From: JAJZMA01 sp021850405
GTDB taxonomy: Bacteria > Chloroflexota > Dormibacteria > Aeolococcales > Aeolococcaceae
Assembly (NCBI GenBank): GCA_027365835.1
Contig: DAHXLU010000028.1
Coordinates: 1-29,821, forward strand
Direction: 5' to 3'
DNA: 29,821 bases
In this document: piece by piece, positions 7,963-16,081 of the stretch
Position numbering within the stretch: position 1 is the stretch's first letter
Layout of the letters: the number at the start of each line of letters is the position of its first letter
Notes under the pieces: generated by a model
The model's database searches: none
What the model saw: the letters and a program-made list of their open reading frames with translations, nothing else
Told to the model about the DNA's origin: nothing
Position numbers and translations under genes: made by a program

Positions 7963-9413
7963 GCGTGTACCTCCACTGGAGCAGCCACCCCAAGCTGAAG
8001 GAACTCCTCCAGGGATGACATCAACTCCCCCACCTGCTCCTGCGACGGAGCCTCACTGTAAACACGAATCAAAGGTTCGGTGCCGCTAAAGCGGACCAGT
8101 ACCCATGAACCATCTGCCATGTAGAACTTGAATCCATCGTCAGTTCTGGTTCTTGCTATCTTCCTGCCGGCAATCTCCTGTGGCATCTCAGACCGCAGCT
8201 TCTGATAAAACTTCTCTTTCTTCTCCCCATAGCCCTCGCGTTCGAGCCTTATGTCATGTCTTGCGTAGCGGTGTGGCCCAACGAGTGACTCCAGATGCTT
8301 GACCAGGCCAGAAACGGACAGCCCATAATCCACCGCCATCTGTGCAATGAGCAGGCCCGCAAGAATTCCGTCCCGCTCAGGAATATGTCCCCGGAACGCA
8401 AAGCCGCCCGACTCTTCTGCACCAAGGATGGCATCCAGCTCCATCATCTTGGGGCCAATGTACTTGAAGCCCACCATGGTCTCATGTACGTCTACGCCAA
8501 ACCGCTCACCCAGCTTGTCCATCATGGAGGTAGATGTCAGCGACCGTACCAGCGCCCCTTTCATCTGTCTCTTCTCAAGCAAATACATGGACAGGAGGGC
8601 TGCAACCTGCAGCTGGTTTATGAACTGCCCATTCTCATCGATAATGCCGACGCGATCCGCATCTCCATCGTTGGCTATGCACAGATCGAATCCACCTGCC
8701 TTCATCTTCGCCATGGCCTCGCTCATGTAGCGGTCTATGGGCTCTGGATGGAGGCCGCCAAATCCAGGGTTGCGTTCCCCGTGGATCTCAGTTACGGTAG
8801 TCTTGCCCTGGCCCAGCACCCGCGCCACCAGCCCCTGGCCGGCGCCATACATGGGCTCATGAAGGATCGAGAGGCCAGCAGCAGAGACCCGCGGCACATC
8901 CACAATCCGCCCAATCTGCGCCACATATGCCGGGACTGGATCCAGCATGGCTACAAGGTGGGAAGCCCTGGCTTCTTCCATGGTAACCATGCGGGCACCA
9001 TTCCTCTGCGCCACGACCAGCTGCTTCTCCAGCTCGGCAGTAATCTCGGGACTTGCAGAGCCTCCATAGTCAGGCTTGTACTTAAGGCCGTTGAACTCGG
9101 GTGGGTTATGGCTCGCAGTCACCATAACCCCGCCAGCAGCCTTCTGCTCCACCACCGTCCAGGACACAACAGGTGTCGGTACCGGCCGGTCCAGGAGGAC
9201 AACTGAATGACCATTGCCAGCAAGCACCCGCGCCACTTCGGTCGCAAACAGCTCGGCACAGTACCGGGTATCATGCCCCACCACAATGGATCTCTTGTCG
9301 GATGCGAGGTACAACGCCACTGACTGGGCTACCAGCCTTACGTTCTCGTAGGTAAAGTCATCCGCCACTATGCCACGCCAGCCATCGGTTCCAAAATGCA
9401 CTTCAGTAGTCAT
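7959..9413 (-). CDS. Phosphoglucomutase/phosphomannomutase family enzyme
   Basis: This alpha-D-phosphohexomutase (484 residues from ATG 9413) has FGTDGWRG at the N-terminus, the phosphoserine loop TASHNPPEFNG near residue 100, the metal-binding loop NDGDADRVG, the sugar-binding segment GAEESGGFAF and the phosphate-binding RFSGTEPLIRVYSE near the C-terminus. It interconverts hexose 6- and 1-phosphates. With the coupled PMI cupin and the nearby guanylyltransferase, mannose-6-P to mannose-1-P is the likely role, but glucose use is equally possible for this family. An in-frame GTG lies six bases upstream at 9419. I prefer ATG 9413 because TACAAT lies eight bases before it and no Shine-Dalgarno is present, as in a leaderless message. 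Confidence 0.92.
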   Translation of the reverse strand: MTTEVHFGTDGWRGIVADDFTYENVRLVAQSVALYLASDKRSIVVGHDTRYCAELFATEVARVLAGNGHSVVLLDRPVPTPVVSWTVVEQKAAGGVMVTASHNPPEFNGLKYKPDYGGSASPEITAELEKQLVVAQRNGARMVTMEEARASHLVAMLDPVPAYVAQIGRIVDVPRVSAAGLSILHEPMYGAGQGLVARVLGQGKTTVTEIHGERNPGFGGLHPEPIDRYMSEAMAKMKAGGFDLCIANDGDADRVGIIDENGQFINQLQVAALLSMYLLEKRQMKGALVRSLTSTSMMDKLGERFGVDVHETMVGFKYIGPKMMELDAILGAEESGGFAFRGHIPERDGILAGLLIAQMAVDYGLSVSGLVKHLESLVGPHRYARHDIRLEREGYGEKKEKFYQKLRSEMPQEIAGRKIARTRTDDGFKFYMADGSWVLVRFSGTEPLIRVYSEAPSQEQVGELMSSLEEFLQLGVAAPVEVHA

Positions 9414-9421
9414 AGTCACTC

Positions 9422-9427
9422 ATTGTA
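9422..9427 (-). promoter_or_regulatory. -10 element of a probable leaderless transcript (mutase gene)
   Basis: TACAAT on the minus strand is followed by eight bases and then the ATG at 9413. The expected transcription start is at or next to the ATG. There is no purine-rich ribosome site in between and no clear -35 hexamer. Confidence 0.45.
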
Positions 9428-9896
9428 CGAAAAAGCACTACCCAGGCTTCATCTTTAGTCCTGGCTGGCCAGGCTAACCCGACCAGTTTCGCTCCAGTCG
9501 GGAAGGAGCAGTGCCGCTTGGGACTCCCCTCCCCGTCTACATGAGACGCGCGCGCGACGTGCGCGCCAAATCCCATAAGCTCGTGGCGCACTACCCTGGG
9601 AAAGGGCTTGCGCTGCTCCTTTGGTCCGTAGCGCGCCTGGAGCACTGGCTACCCAGCTCCCACTCCCACTATCGCAAAGGCTCCACTGTTCAGGTAGCTA
9701 CCCCAATGTTTCTGCTATCCAGCAACTTGCGGCCCCGGGGAGCGTTCCCCTTCGATCGGGGGAGCCAATCAAAGATGCCTACGGCCTCTACTGTGGGACA
9801 ATCTGGAAGCATCATGCTTGCTGCCCACGGACGGTTAATTGCCGCCCATCTTGCAAGCGTGCCCATGCCAGACCATAAACAAATGGAGAACCTGTT
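9428..9896. other. Intergenic region without a convincing gene, about 470 bp
   Basis: No protein-like frame, tRNA or known RNA motif is recognised. Noted items are an alternating GC tract with near-palindrome (about 9547-9566) and a small hairpin, GGGGA-GCGT-TCCCC, at 9737-9750. A 141-codon frame starting at 9511 overlaps the start of the DUF1801 gene and has a non-protein-like composition. Confidence 0.6.
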
Positions 9897-10370
9897 TTGG
9901 CTAACAATACAGTCGAAGAATCAGGCAAAAAAATAGCTGCCAAAAAATCAGTGTCACGCGACGGGAGCGGATTCTCCGCCGAGGAAAGGGCTGCGATGAA
10001 GGAGCGCGCCAGGGAGCTGAAGCTGGACGCAGACCGAGCCAACGGGGAAGCAGAGTTACTTGCCAGGATCGCAGAGATGCCAGAGTCTGACAGGAAGATG
10101 GCGCAACGGTTCCATGAAATCGTTATGGCAACTGAGCCTGCCCTCTCGCCCAGAACCTGGTACGGCATGCCAGCCTACGCTCTTGAGGAAAAGGTGATCT
10201 GCTTCTTCCAGAGCGCCCACAAGTTCAAGAGCAGGTACGCAACGTTCGGTTTCAGTGACAAGGCAAAGCTGGACGATGGAACCATGTGGCCGGTCTCCTA
10301 TGCGCTGACAGAACTGGATGCAGCCGCCGGTGAGAGGATTGCCGGGCTAGTACGAGACGCGGTCTCCTGA
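9897..10370 (+). CDS. DUF1801 / YdhG-like protein
   Basis: The 157-residue soluble protein starts at TTG, supported by GGAG eight bases upstream. The first ~25 residues are Lys/Ser-rich. Next comes FSAEERAAMKERARELK, and then the YdhG-type core with TWYGMPAY, KVICFFQSAHKFKSRYATFGF and a MWPVSYALTELDAA end. This arrangement is common to bacterial DUF1801 proteins of this length. The family resembles frataxin-like YdhG iron chaperones by fold, but the function is not established here. It appears monocistronic. Moderate-to-high confidence in the family, low in function. Confidence 0.85.
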   Translation: MANNTVEESGKKIAAKKSVSRDGSGFSAEERAAMKERARELKLDADRANGEAELLARIAEMPESDRKMAQRFHEIVMATEPALSPRTWYGMPAYALEEKVICFFQSAHKFKSRYATFGFSDKAKLDDGTMWPVSYALTELDAAAGERIAGLVRDAVS

Positions 10371-10583
10371 GCCAACACATGGTCCCAGGCCTGCCTCCAC
10401 TTTGTTGCTCCGCTTTGTCCGTGTAGATGTCCCTGTGTATGTAGCATGCTTTACCAGTCTGCTACCCGCTCCCAGCACGCCTGCCTAAGCCAGGCATGAG
10501 GCTCAGAGCTGCACCCGGTTCGAGGGTGAGCCGGGAGCAGGCAGGAAATTGGAAAAACACAGGACAGGCAGGGAAGGAGAGCT

Positions 10584-11243
10584 ATGTCTGATACAGGCGA
10601 CAACAAGGCGACAGCACCAGCAGGCAGCCCGATTGAGCAGATCAACGGGACATTGTACGTGGATGAGGAGACCTTAAATCGGCTCGGAGCACTGCGCCGC
10701 CAGCACGGCAATTCCATTCTCCAGGAGCTGAGAAACCTGATTGACTTCTGGATGGATCTTGGACATACCTATGAAACACATCGCTGGTGCCGTACGCAAA
10801 TCGTCTATCCCCGCGAAGACTGGGATGACGACTCAGCGCCGCTCAGGGAGGTTACCGCCTGGATGAACATGCGTCCAGCAAAAAAACAGCGGCACACATC
10901 TCCACTGGAGGTTCCCAACCTGCTCCCCACAAAGGCGTACCAGGTCACACTGCCCCGCTACTGCTTTACAGGACTGGAAGCCATGGCCAGGCTCCACGGG
11001 GTTAATCAGCCAACCGAGCTTCATATGGCAGCCGGGATATGGGCGAGGCTCGATGCCACCGCAAGAAAGTACCCAGGAGCCTGGCTACTGGTAAATACCA
11101 TCGGAAAAACCAGGACAGCAATGAGTTGGGACCCCATGGGCTTTCTCCGCAGTCAGCGCCCCGTACCAGCCCCGGCACCAGCCAAGGCGCGCCCGGCAGC
11201 CCAGCGTTCCAGCGCCGACTCAGGCCCGCACACCCTGTCCTGA
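10584..11243 (+). CDS. Hypothetical protein with ribbon-helix-helix-like segment
   Basis: I do not recognise this 219-residue protein. A strong ribosome site (AAGGAG) precedes the ATG. Residues 118-160 read like a ribbon-helix-helix repeat: a short strand (YQVTLPRYC), then a helix (LEAMARLHGV), then a second helix (ELHMAAGIWARLDATARKY). Residues 24-60 (LYVDEETLNRLGALRRQHG and after) have a similar strand-helix-helix look. The last ~30 residues are Pro/Ala/Arg-rich and probably disordered. No membrane segment is seen. A DNA-binding role is possible but speculative. It stands alone between the DUF1801 gene and the convergent guanylyltransferase. Confidence 0.7.
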   Translation: MSDTGDNKATAPAGSPIEQINGTLYVDEETLNRLGALRRQHGNSILQELRNLIDFWMDLGHTYETHRWCRTQIVYPREDWDDDSAPLREVTAWMNMRPAKKQRHTSPLEVPNLLPTKAYQVTLPRYCFTGLEAMARLHGVNQPTELHMAAGIWARLDATARKYPGAWLLVNTIGKTRTAMSWDPMGFLRSQRPVPAPAPAKARPAAQRSSADSGPHTLS

Positions 11244-11409
11244 CCCCTGCCCCTCCCAACTGGCAAAGTGCCGCATGTGCTGCCATCGGTCGCCCGGGAG
11301 AGGAACACCCCAGCAAACGCGCAGCTACCCTTCTCGCCCTATGCCAGCGACGGCTGCCCAGCGCAATTGCCTCTCCGTGGATGGTGAACTGCTCCTATGG
11401 AAGCAGTCA

Positions 11410-12564
11410 TTAAAGGAGATCCAGCCTGCCAGACCGCGCCAGCTCCTCTGTGGCCTCCCGGACGCGCTGGGCTGACCCAGCGTCCACGACCAGAAGTGCA
11501 TCTCCTGTGTCCACTACCACAAGGTGCTCAGCACCAATGACAACAACATGACGCCCACCGTTGCCCAGCAGGAGTGAGTCACTGCACCCTATGGCGGTAA
11601 CTGCGCCTTCCAGCACATTGCCGCTATCGTCGCCAAGTGAAGCCCGCTGGCGGGCCAGTAGGATGTCAGGCCATGACCCCAGATCTGACCACTCAAAATC
11701 AGCGGCCACCGCGGTAAGGGTAGCGGTCCTCTCAAAAAGCAGCGGTTCCACTGCTACAGCAGGAATCCCTCCGTACGCCTCCTGCGCAGCCACAGCGTCC
11801 CCGGCCAGCTGAGCATCCGCAGTAACGCGGATACTACCGCTGGTCTCTGGCGCCACCCGGGCGAGCTCATCCAGGAACCGCCGTCCCGGCCAGGCGAAGA
11901 GACCGGTGTTCCAGAGATACGTCCCAGCCTGGAGGAACTGCTCTGCGCGCGCGAGCGAAGGCTTTTCGACAAAACTCCTTCCCACATAGCCTTGAAGATG
12001 AGGGGCCGCCCCACCCTGCGGCCGCCCCAGCCTGCTCCACCCAGCATCCAGCACCGAAGAAGGCAGCTGGTCGCCCAGCTCTATATAGCCAAACCCTGTC
12101 GAGGCATAGACTGGCTTCAGCCCAACCGCTACAAAGCCATCTGTGCCAGCAGCCCAGGCTGCCGCTGCCAGAAGCGCCTCCTGGTATTTGCTGTCATCTG
12201 GGATGTGGTGGTCAGCATGCACCGAGCAGATAACTGCCGCCGGGTCATCCCGCACAATATGTTCAACTGCGAGTGACAGTGCTGGCCCGGTGCCACGCGC
12301 AAGCGGCTCCACCACAAACTGCTGCTGCCCCTCTGGCAGGGGTGGAACCATAGCGGCAAGGGTGGCAGCACAGTCCCGCTGCTGGGCTGCCGAGGTGACG
12401 ATATGGATCTGGCCCTGGAGCGGGAGCAGTCTGGCCACGGTTGCCTCCAGAAGGGTCTCTCCCCTCGTCCCAATCGGCAAGAGATGCTTTGGCATATTCT
12501 TCCGGCTGAGAGGCCAGAGGCGAGTGCCACTTCCCCCAGCCAGCACCAGCAGATGAAGCCCCAT
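11410..12564 (-). CDS. manC: Mannose-1-phosphate guanylyltransferase (single-domain)
   Basis: The 384-residue nucleotidyltransferase has the signature GGSGTRLWPLSR (10-21) followed by MPKHLLPI, ADHHIPD near residue 106-116, FVEKPSLARAEQFL and YLWNTGLFAW in the middle, and DFEWSDLGSW near residue 300. It makes GDP-mannose from mannose-1-P and GTP. The family's bifunctional members (about 470 residues) carry a C-terminal PMI cupin, which this one lacks; a separate cupin is encoded at 7555-7962. Its ATG overlaps the metK stop by one base (TGATG), so both are co-translated. Confidence is high for the family; GDP-mannose specificity is inferred from motifs. Confidence 0.9.
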   Translation of the reverse strand: MGLHLLVLAGGSGTRLWPLSRKNMPKHLLPIGTRGETLLEATVARLLPLQGQIHIVTSAAQQRDCAATLAAMVPPLPEGQQQFVVEPLARGTGPALSLAVEHIVRDDPAAVICSVHADHHIPDDSKYQEALLAAAAWAAGTDGFVAVGLKPVYASTGFGYIELGDQLPSSVLDAGWSRLGRPQGGAAPHLQGYVGRSFVEKPSLARAEQFLQAGTYLWNTGLFAWPGRRFLDELARVAPETSGSIRVTADAQLAGDAVAAQEAYGGIPAVAVEPLLFERTATLTAVAADFEWSDLGSWPDILLARQRASLGDDSGNVLEGAVTAIGCSDSLLLGNGGRHVVVIGAEHLVVVDTGDALLVVDAGSAQRVREATEELARSGRLDLL

Positions 12565-13778
12565 CAGTGACTACCCCGCCTGACAGCGCCCTGGGCCGCA
12601 GGTGATGAGGCAAAGTCAAACGGAACCACTCCTGCTGAAGCGGCAAGCACTGCCGCTGGAGCAGTGTCCTCCCACGGCAGTTCCAGGTCAGTACGTCCGA
12701 AATGCCCAAAGGCTGCAACCTGCCGATAGATGGGACGCCGGAGCGAGAGCGCCGAGATAATACCGGCAGGGGAAAGATCGAAATTCTGCTCTACCAGGCG
12801 GTGAATTTCGGCAAGCGGTATCCGTTCAGTATTAAACGTCTCAATCAGGACTGAAACCGGCTTCACCACTCCTATCGCGTAGGCAAGCTGGATTTCGCAC
12901 CGGCGGGCAAGCCCCGCAGCCACAATGTTCTTGGCTACCCATCTCGCCGCATAGGCGCCACTCCGGTCCACCTTGGTCGGATCCTTCCCGCTTAACGCTC
13001 CGCCGCCTGTGCGGGCGTAACCGCCGTAGGTGTCAACCACTATCTTCCTGCCCGTGAGGCCGGCATCCCCCTGGGGCCCTCCTATGACAAAGCGCCCGGT
13101 GGGATTTACGAGTTTTCTTGTGTGCTGGTCCATGAGCCATGCTGGGACCACCGGCGCTACCACAAGCCGGTTTATCTCCTCATGGATCTGCTCGTTGGTC
13201 GCTTCTTCAGAGTGCTGGGCACTGACCAGGATGGTGGACACGCGAACTGGCACCCCCTCACTGTCATACTCGACTGTCACCTGCGACTTGCCGTCTGGGC
13301 GCGCCCACTCCAGCTCCCCGGAGCGCCTCGCCTCGGACAGCCTCCTGACCAGCGCGTGAGCCAGCTGGATCGGCAGCGGCATGAGCTCTCTGGTCTCATC
13401 ACAGGCGTACCCAAACATGATGCCCTGGTCCCCAGCTCCTCCCCGGTCCACTCCCTGGGCTATGTCTGGGGACTGCTCATCAATACACACCAGTACACCG
13501 CAGGTGTCCGCATCAAACCCATACTTGGCCCGGGTATACCCAATCTCACGGATGGTCTCGCGAACTACCTTCTTCAGATCCACATAACAGTCAGTGGTGA
13601 TCTCTCCCAGGATAAGAGCCAGCCCGGTGGTAACTGCCGTCTCGCACGCTACCCGGCCCAGGGGGTCCCGGGAGAGCACAGCGTCCAGGATTGCATCGGA
13701 TATCTGGTCGGCCACCTTGTCGGGGTGGCCATCCGTCACCGATTCTGAGCTAAAAACCCGAAGTGCCCGCCCTGCCAT
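12564..13778 (-). CDS. metK: S-adenosylmethionine synthetase
   Basis: The protein makes S-adenosylmethionine from methionine and ATP. Motifs include FSSESVTDGHPDKVADQISD at the N-terminus, GAGDQGIMFGYACDET, and the P-loop-like GGGALSGKDPTKVDRSGAY. From ATG 13778 it is 404 residues, normal for MetK. The frame stays open upstream to 13958, but that extension has no homology-like features. ATGs at 13784 and 13778 follow GGGGAGGAG directly. The second has the better spacing (about seven bases), so I chose 13778. It is cotranscribed with manC, an unusual partnership. A small hairpin lies upstream, but I see no match to a SAM riboswitch. Confidence 0.95.
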   Translation of the reverse strand: MAGRALRVFSSESVTDGHPDKVADQISDAILDAVLSRDPLGRVACETAVTTGLALILGEITTDCYVDLKKVVRETIREIGYTRAKYGFDADTCGVLVCIDEQSPDIAQGVDRGGAGDQGIMFGYACDETRELMPLPIQLAHALVRRLSEARRSGELEWARPDGKSQVTVEYDSEGVPVRVSTILVSAQHSEEATNEQIHEEINRLVVAPVVPAWLMDQHTRKLVNPTGRFVIGGPQGDAGLTGRKIVVDTYGGYARTGGGALSGKDPTKVDRSGAYAARWVAKNIVAAGLARRCEIQLAYAIGVVKPVSVLIETFNTERIPLAEIHRLVEQNFDLSPAGIISALSLRRPIYRQVAAFGHFGRTDLELPWEDTAPAAVLAASAGVVPFDFASSPAAQGAVRRGSH

Positions 13779-13806
13779 AGCCATCTCCTCCCCGGCCCCG
13801 CCTCTG

Positions 13807-13824
13807 CCCCACCAACATGTGGGG
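13807..13824 (-). other. Small hairpin in the metK leader
   Basis: CCCCAC and GTGGGG flank a six-base loop, 23-40 bases upstream of the metK ribosome site region. It could influence translation, but it is too simple to assign to a SAM riboswitch class. Confidence 0.3.
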
Positions 13825-13973
13825 ATCTGCCGCCTACCAGCCAATCGTACCGAAATTACGCCCAGTTCTACCCAGCCAAAACCCGAGTCACCCAAAAGCC
13901 TGTAAAAAAGTGTACTGTTATCTGTAGTTACAAACATTTGGCGCGGTTCATGCGCCATGGAGGAATTTGGCGC

Positions 13974-14285
13974 GTGCCGGTAGATCAGACTCTTAGTTGC
14001 CGCGAATGCGGTGTCGATTTCATCTGGACAGCAGGTGAACAGGAATTCTTTACTTCGCGGGGACTCACCAATCCTCCGTCTCGGTGCCCATCCTGCAGGG
14101 CGGCTCGCCGCGCCTCAGGTGGCTTTTCTGGTGGTGGCGGTGGTGGCGGCGGCGGCCGTTCATTCCAGCGCCAGATGCATGAAGTGCCCTGCGCAGGGTG
14201 TGGCGGCATAGCCCGCGTTCCCTTCCAGCCACGGGGCGACAAGCCGGTATACTGCAGCGACTGCTTCCGTTCACCGGCCCGATGA
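13974..14285 (+). CDS. Double zinc-ribbon protein
   Basis: The 103-residue protein starts at GTG 13974, nine bases after GGAGGA; the frame is open to an upstream TTG (13938) that lacks support. The N-terminal zinc ribbon is SCRECGVDF...CPSCR, with the segment FIWTAGEQEFFTSRGL between the Cys pairs. A Gly-rich linker follows, then a second ribbon with PCAGCGG and VYCSDCF. This two-ribbon plan (probable zinc-binding domain plus a CxxC-x17-CxxC module) is one I associate with Chloroflexota genomes. The function is unknown; nucleic-acid or ribosome association is a guess. The stop overlaps the next gene by four bases (ATGA). It is divergent from metK. Confidence 0.88.
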   Translation: MPVDQTLSCRECGVDFIWTAGEQEFFTSRGLTNPPSRCPSCRAARRASGGFSGGGGGGGGGRSFQRQMHEVPCAGCGGIARVPFQPRGDKPVYCSDCFRSPAR

Positions 14286-14554
14286 CTGAAGGCGATGATT
14301 CCATCGCCGTAGGCAGCCGGGTAACCTTCCCGTATGGCGGTAGTCGCCGTACGGGAAGGGTCGCGGACATATCAGTACTTCCAGACGGCAAGGGAGGCTC
14401 AGCTGTCTCCTATCTGATTGATGTCGGCTCCAAGAAGATTTTTGTCCAGGGCGACGGCATCAGCCTGGCCGGGGACAGCTCAGCTACCACCTTCGATGCT
14501 GTGGCTGAGGGCGTAGCATACGGACGCAAACGCCCCCGGAACAACCGCCGGTAG
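14282..14554 (+). CDS. Small SH3-like/KOW-like conserved hypothetical protein
   Basis: The 90-residue protein starts at an ATG overlapping the zinc-ribbon stop (ATGA). It contains VGSRVTFPYGGSRRTGRVADI and YLIDVGSKKIFVQGDGI, a beta-rich pattern suggestive of a small SH3-type barrel. A basic tail, GRKRPRNNRR, ends it. There is no signal peptide or membrane segment. Translational coupling with the zinc-ribbon protein suggests a shared, possibly RNA-related role (inference). The family was not recognised. Confidence 0.7.
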   Translation: MTEGDDSIAVGSRVTFPYGGSRRTGRVADISVLPDGKGGSAVSYLIDVGSKKIFVQGDGISLAGDSSATTFDAVAEGVAYGRKRPRNNRR

Positions 14555-14577
14555 AAGGCTGACCCTAGGCAGGAGGC

Positions 14578-14643
14578 ATGGGTCGGGTTATGCTGTCTTT
14601 ACGACAAACCCCCGATTTGCTAACAAGGCAGGGCTCTAGATAA
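14578..14643 (+). CDS. Possible 21-residue leader peptide upstream of the sortase gene
   Basis: A short frame with AGGAGG one base before its ATG encodes 21 residues and ends with TAA three bases before the sortase GTG. The Shine-Dalgarno is stronger than anything in front of the sortase, but its spacing is too short to be ideal. Translational coupling is a possible function. It may also be a chance frame. Confidence 0.3.
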   Translation: MGRVMLSLRQTPDLLTRQGSR

Positions 14644-14645
14644 CG

Positions 14646-15275
14646 GTGCGCACTTACTGGTCACGGACACTACTCTTCATTGGGATTGCCCTTGTTCTTG
14701 CTGGCATAGCTGTAATTGCAGTGCCAGTTGCAGCAGTGTTCAACCGGGGGGCAGCCGGTAACAATGCCCTGTATGCGTGGCAGCATGGTGGGGAGAAAAA
14801 TATTACTGGCGCGGTCAAGGGCACGGTGGCGCCCATACCAGCCACTGTATGCAGCGCGTCCAATGCGCCACCAGCCGACTATGCACTAGTCACCTTCCCC
14901 GTAACTGGCGGCGTGTCATACGCTGGCGTGGCCACCAACGGAACCTGGGCCCAGCTGCTCACCATGCCGATGGTGCACTATGTAACCTCCCCTGCTCCGG
15001 GCCAGCCCGGAAACGTAATCATAGGATTCCACCGCGAACCCCAGTACCAGAACATAAACCAGATGCGGGTTGGACAGCTGGTGAAGATAGAGACCCGCAA
15101 CTGTGCGACCTACACCTACAGGATCACAGGAGCGTGGGATGAAACCCCATCCCAGGTTACCCAGCTGGTGCCGACCACTGGCAGCCAGCTCACCCTGATC
15201 ACCTGTACGCCCTGGTGGGTAGACACCCACCGCCTGGTCTGGCGCGCCACCCTGATAGGCTCAACCCCGGGCTGA
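14646..15275 (+). CDS. Sortase family transpeptidase
   Basis: The 209-residue protein has one N-terminal membrane anchor (about residues 8-30) and an extracellular sortase domain. Catalytic residues are visible: H129 in IIGFHRE, C187 in the TLITC signature and R196 in HRLVWRA. Sortases cut a C-terminal sorting signal and join the protein to the cell envelope or to a pilus subunit. The GTG start has only a weak ribosome site. No substrate with an LPxTG-like tail or pilin is next to it. The class (D or E-like) is inferred from length and lack of C-terminal anchor. Its presence supports a monoderm-type envelope. Confidence 0.85.
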   Translation: MRTYWSRTLLFIGIALVLAGIAVIAVPVAAVFNRGAAGNNALYAWQHGGEKNITGAVKGTVAPIPATVCSASNAPPADYALVTFPVTGGVSYAGVATNGTWAQLLTMPMVHYVTSPAPGQPGNVIIGFHREPQYQNINQMRVGQLVKIETRNCATYTYRITGAWDETPSQVTQLVPTTGSQLTLITCTPWWVDTHRLVWRATLIGSTPG

Positions 15276-15307
15276 TCCTGTTGGGGGTAAAACGGATAGT
15301 CACCAGA

Positions 15308-15313
15308 TATATT
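15308..15313 (+). promoter_or_regulatory. Possible -10 element for the 42-residue CxC/CxC frame
   Basis: TATATT lies 19 bases upstream of ATG 15333. No clear -35 element. Confidence 0.25.
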
Positions 15314-15332
15314 CCGGCTCCGTAACTGCAAC

Positions 15333-15461
15333 ATGATCCCGCTGGCGCCCACACCCAGAAGCACTGCATCCGACCAACAGGTGCACTGCACGTGCGACCA
15401 GGTGGATCACCCTAAACAAACGGGGAAGTTTCTGTGCGGCTGTGCCAAAGTGCACACATAA
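15333..15461 (+). CDS. Possible 42-residue cysteine-rich peptide (CxC-x13-CxC)
   Basis: ATG to TAA gives 42 codons. The product has HCTC at residues 18-21, CGC at 35-37, and further His at 26 and 41. Two CxC pairs with nearby His is a plausible zinc- or Fe-S-binding arrangement. The spacing is compact and the start is near a -10-like TATATT, but there is no clear ribosome site. I know of no named family. It could be a chance frame in the gene-poor stretch after the sortase. Confidence 0.35.
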   Translation: MIPLAPTPRSTASDQQVHCTCDQVDHPKQTGKFLCGCAKVHT

Positions 15462-15578
15462 GGGCGACGATAACCCTGAGCGATGTCGTCTATCGGGCTA
15501 TCAGCTTGCGCGCTGCACAAACAGGCCAGTCCATATCCGGCATTGTCGAGGCTTTCCTGCTGCAACAATCGCTCGAAG

Positions 15579-15836
15579 ATGCAGAGGGATATGGATTCTG
15601 CTGACAAGCGGAAGCATGAGCGCATCTACAGGTCCGATAATCTTGTCGAACAATTCCGGGCGGCGGGAGTACCCTTACCAAAAAAGCCGCCAGGATACCC
15701 TGTATCCTTCCGGCGCTCTGCAGACAAGGACCTGCGCACACTCCCCCCCAGGTTCACTGCCAGGAATTATCCCGCAAATTTCCAGACTGGCCGCAAAGCC
15801 GCGGCCACGATCCTGCGTAAAGCCAAAGGGTGGTGA
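15579..15836 (+). CDS. Possible small basic hypothetical protein
   Basis: An 85-codon frame begins at ATG 15579 (alternative ATG 15591, behind AGAGGG). It is Lys/Arg-rich with segments such as KRKHERIYRSDNLVEQFRAAG and ends in RKAAATILRKAKGW. It has a protein-like hydrophilic composition but no recognised domain and a weak ribosome site. It may be a real small gene or a decayed one. Confidence 0.3.
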   Translation: MQRDMDSADKRKHERIYRSDNLVEQFRAAGVPLPKKPPGYPVSFRRSADKDLRTLPPRFTARNYPANFQTGRKAAATILRKAKGW

Positions 15837-16081
15837 GGATCCCTACCGAATTCGACATGGCGGCGACAGGGTTATCCATGACCGACGTGACACCGAGTTC
15901 TTAATTGTCATTCACAAAAACAGGGCATCGTCGTGATGCGTACAGAGAATCCTTGCAGATCAAAAACTACGCTGGAAACCATCTGGTTCAAGTTCCTTGC
16001 CACAAGCTGCATGGGTCAGCTGTGTGACAGAACAGCACACGTGCAGAGAAAGACCTGGCACCAGCAGGATTGTCAACACAC
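15837..16081. other. Intergenic stretch with no recognised feature
   Basis: Together with 15276-15578 this forms an 800-bp gene-poor region downstream of the sortase and of the convergent carboxylase. No tRNA, known RNA or strong terminator is seen. Confidence 0.5.

Noticed and set aside
9547..9566. Alternating GC tract, Z-DNA-like
   Set aside because: Short and GC-rich genomes produce such runs by chance; no related feature nearby.
9511..9936. 141-codon plus-strand frame
   Set aside because: No ribosome site, low-complexity non-protein-like composition, and it overlaps the supported TTG start of the DUF1801 gene.
10440..10550. tRNA-like sequence around GGTTCGAGGG
   Set aside because: No acceptor and anticodon stems of the right size could be formed on either strand.
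13785..13937. SAM riboswitch upstream of metK
   Set aside because: No match to the SAM-I, SAM-II or SAM-IV core motifs; only a simple hairpin is present.
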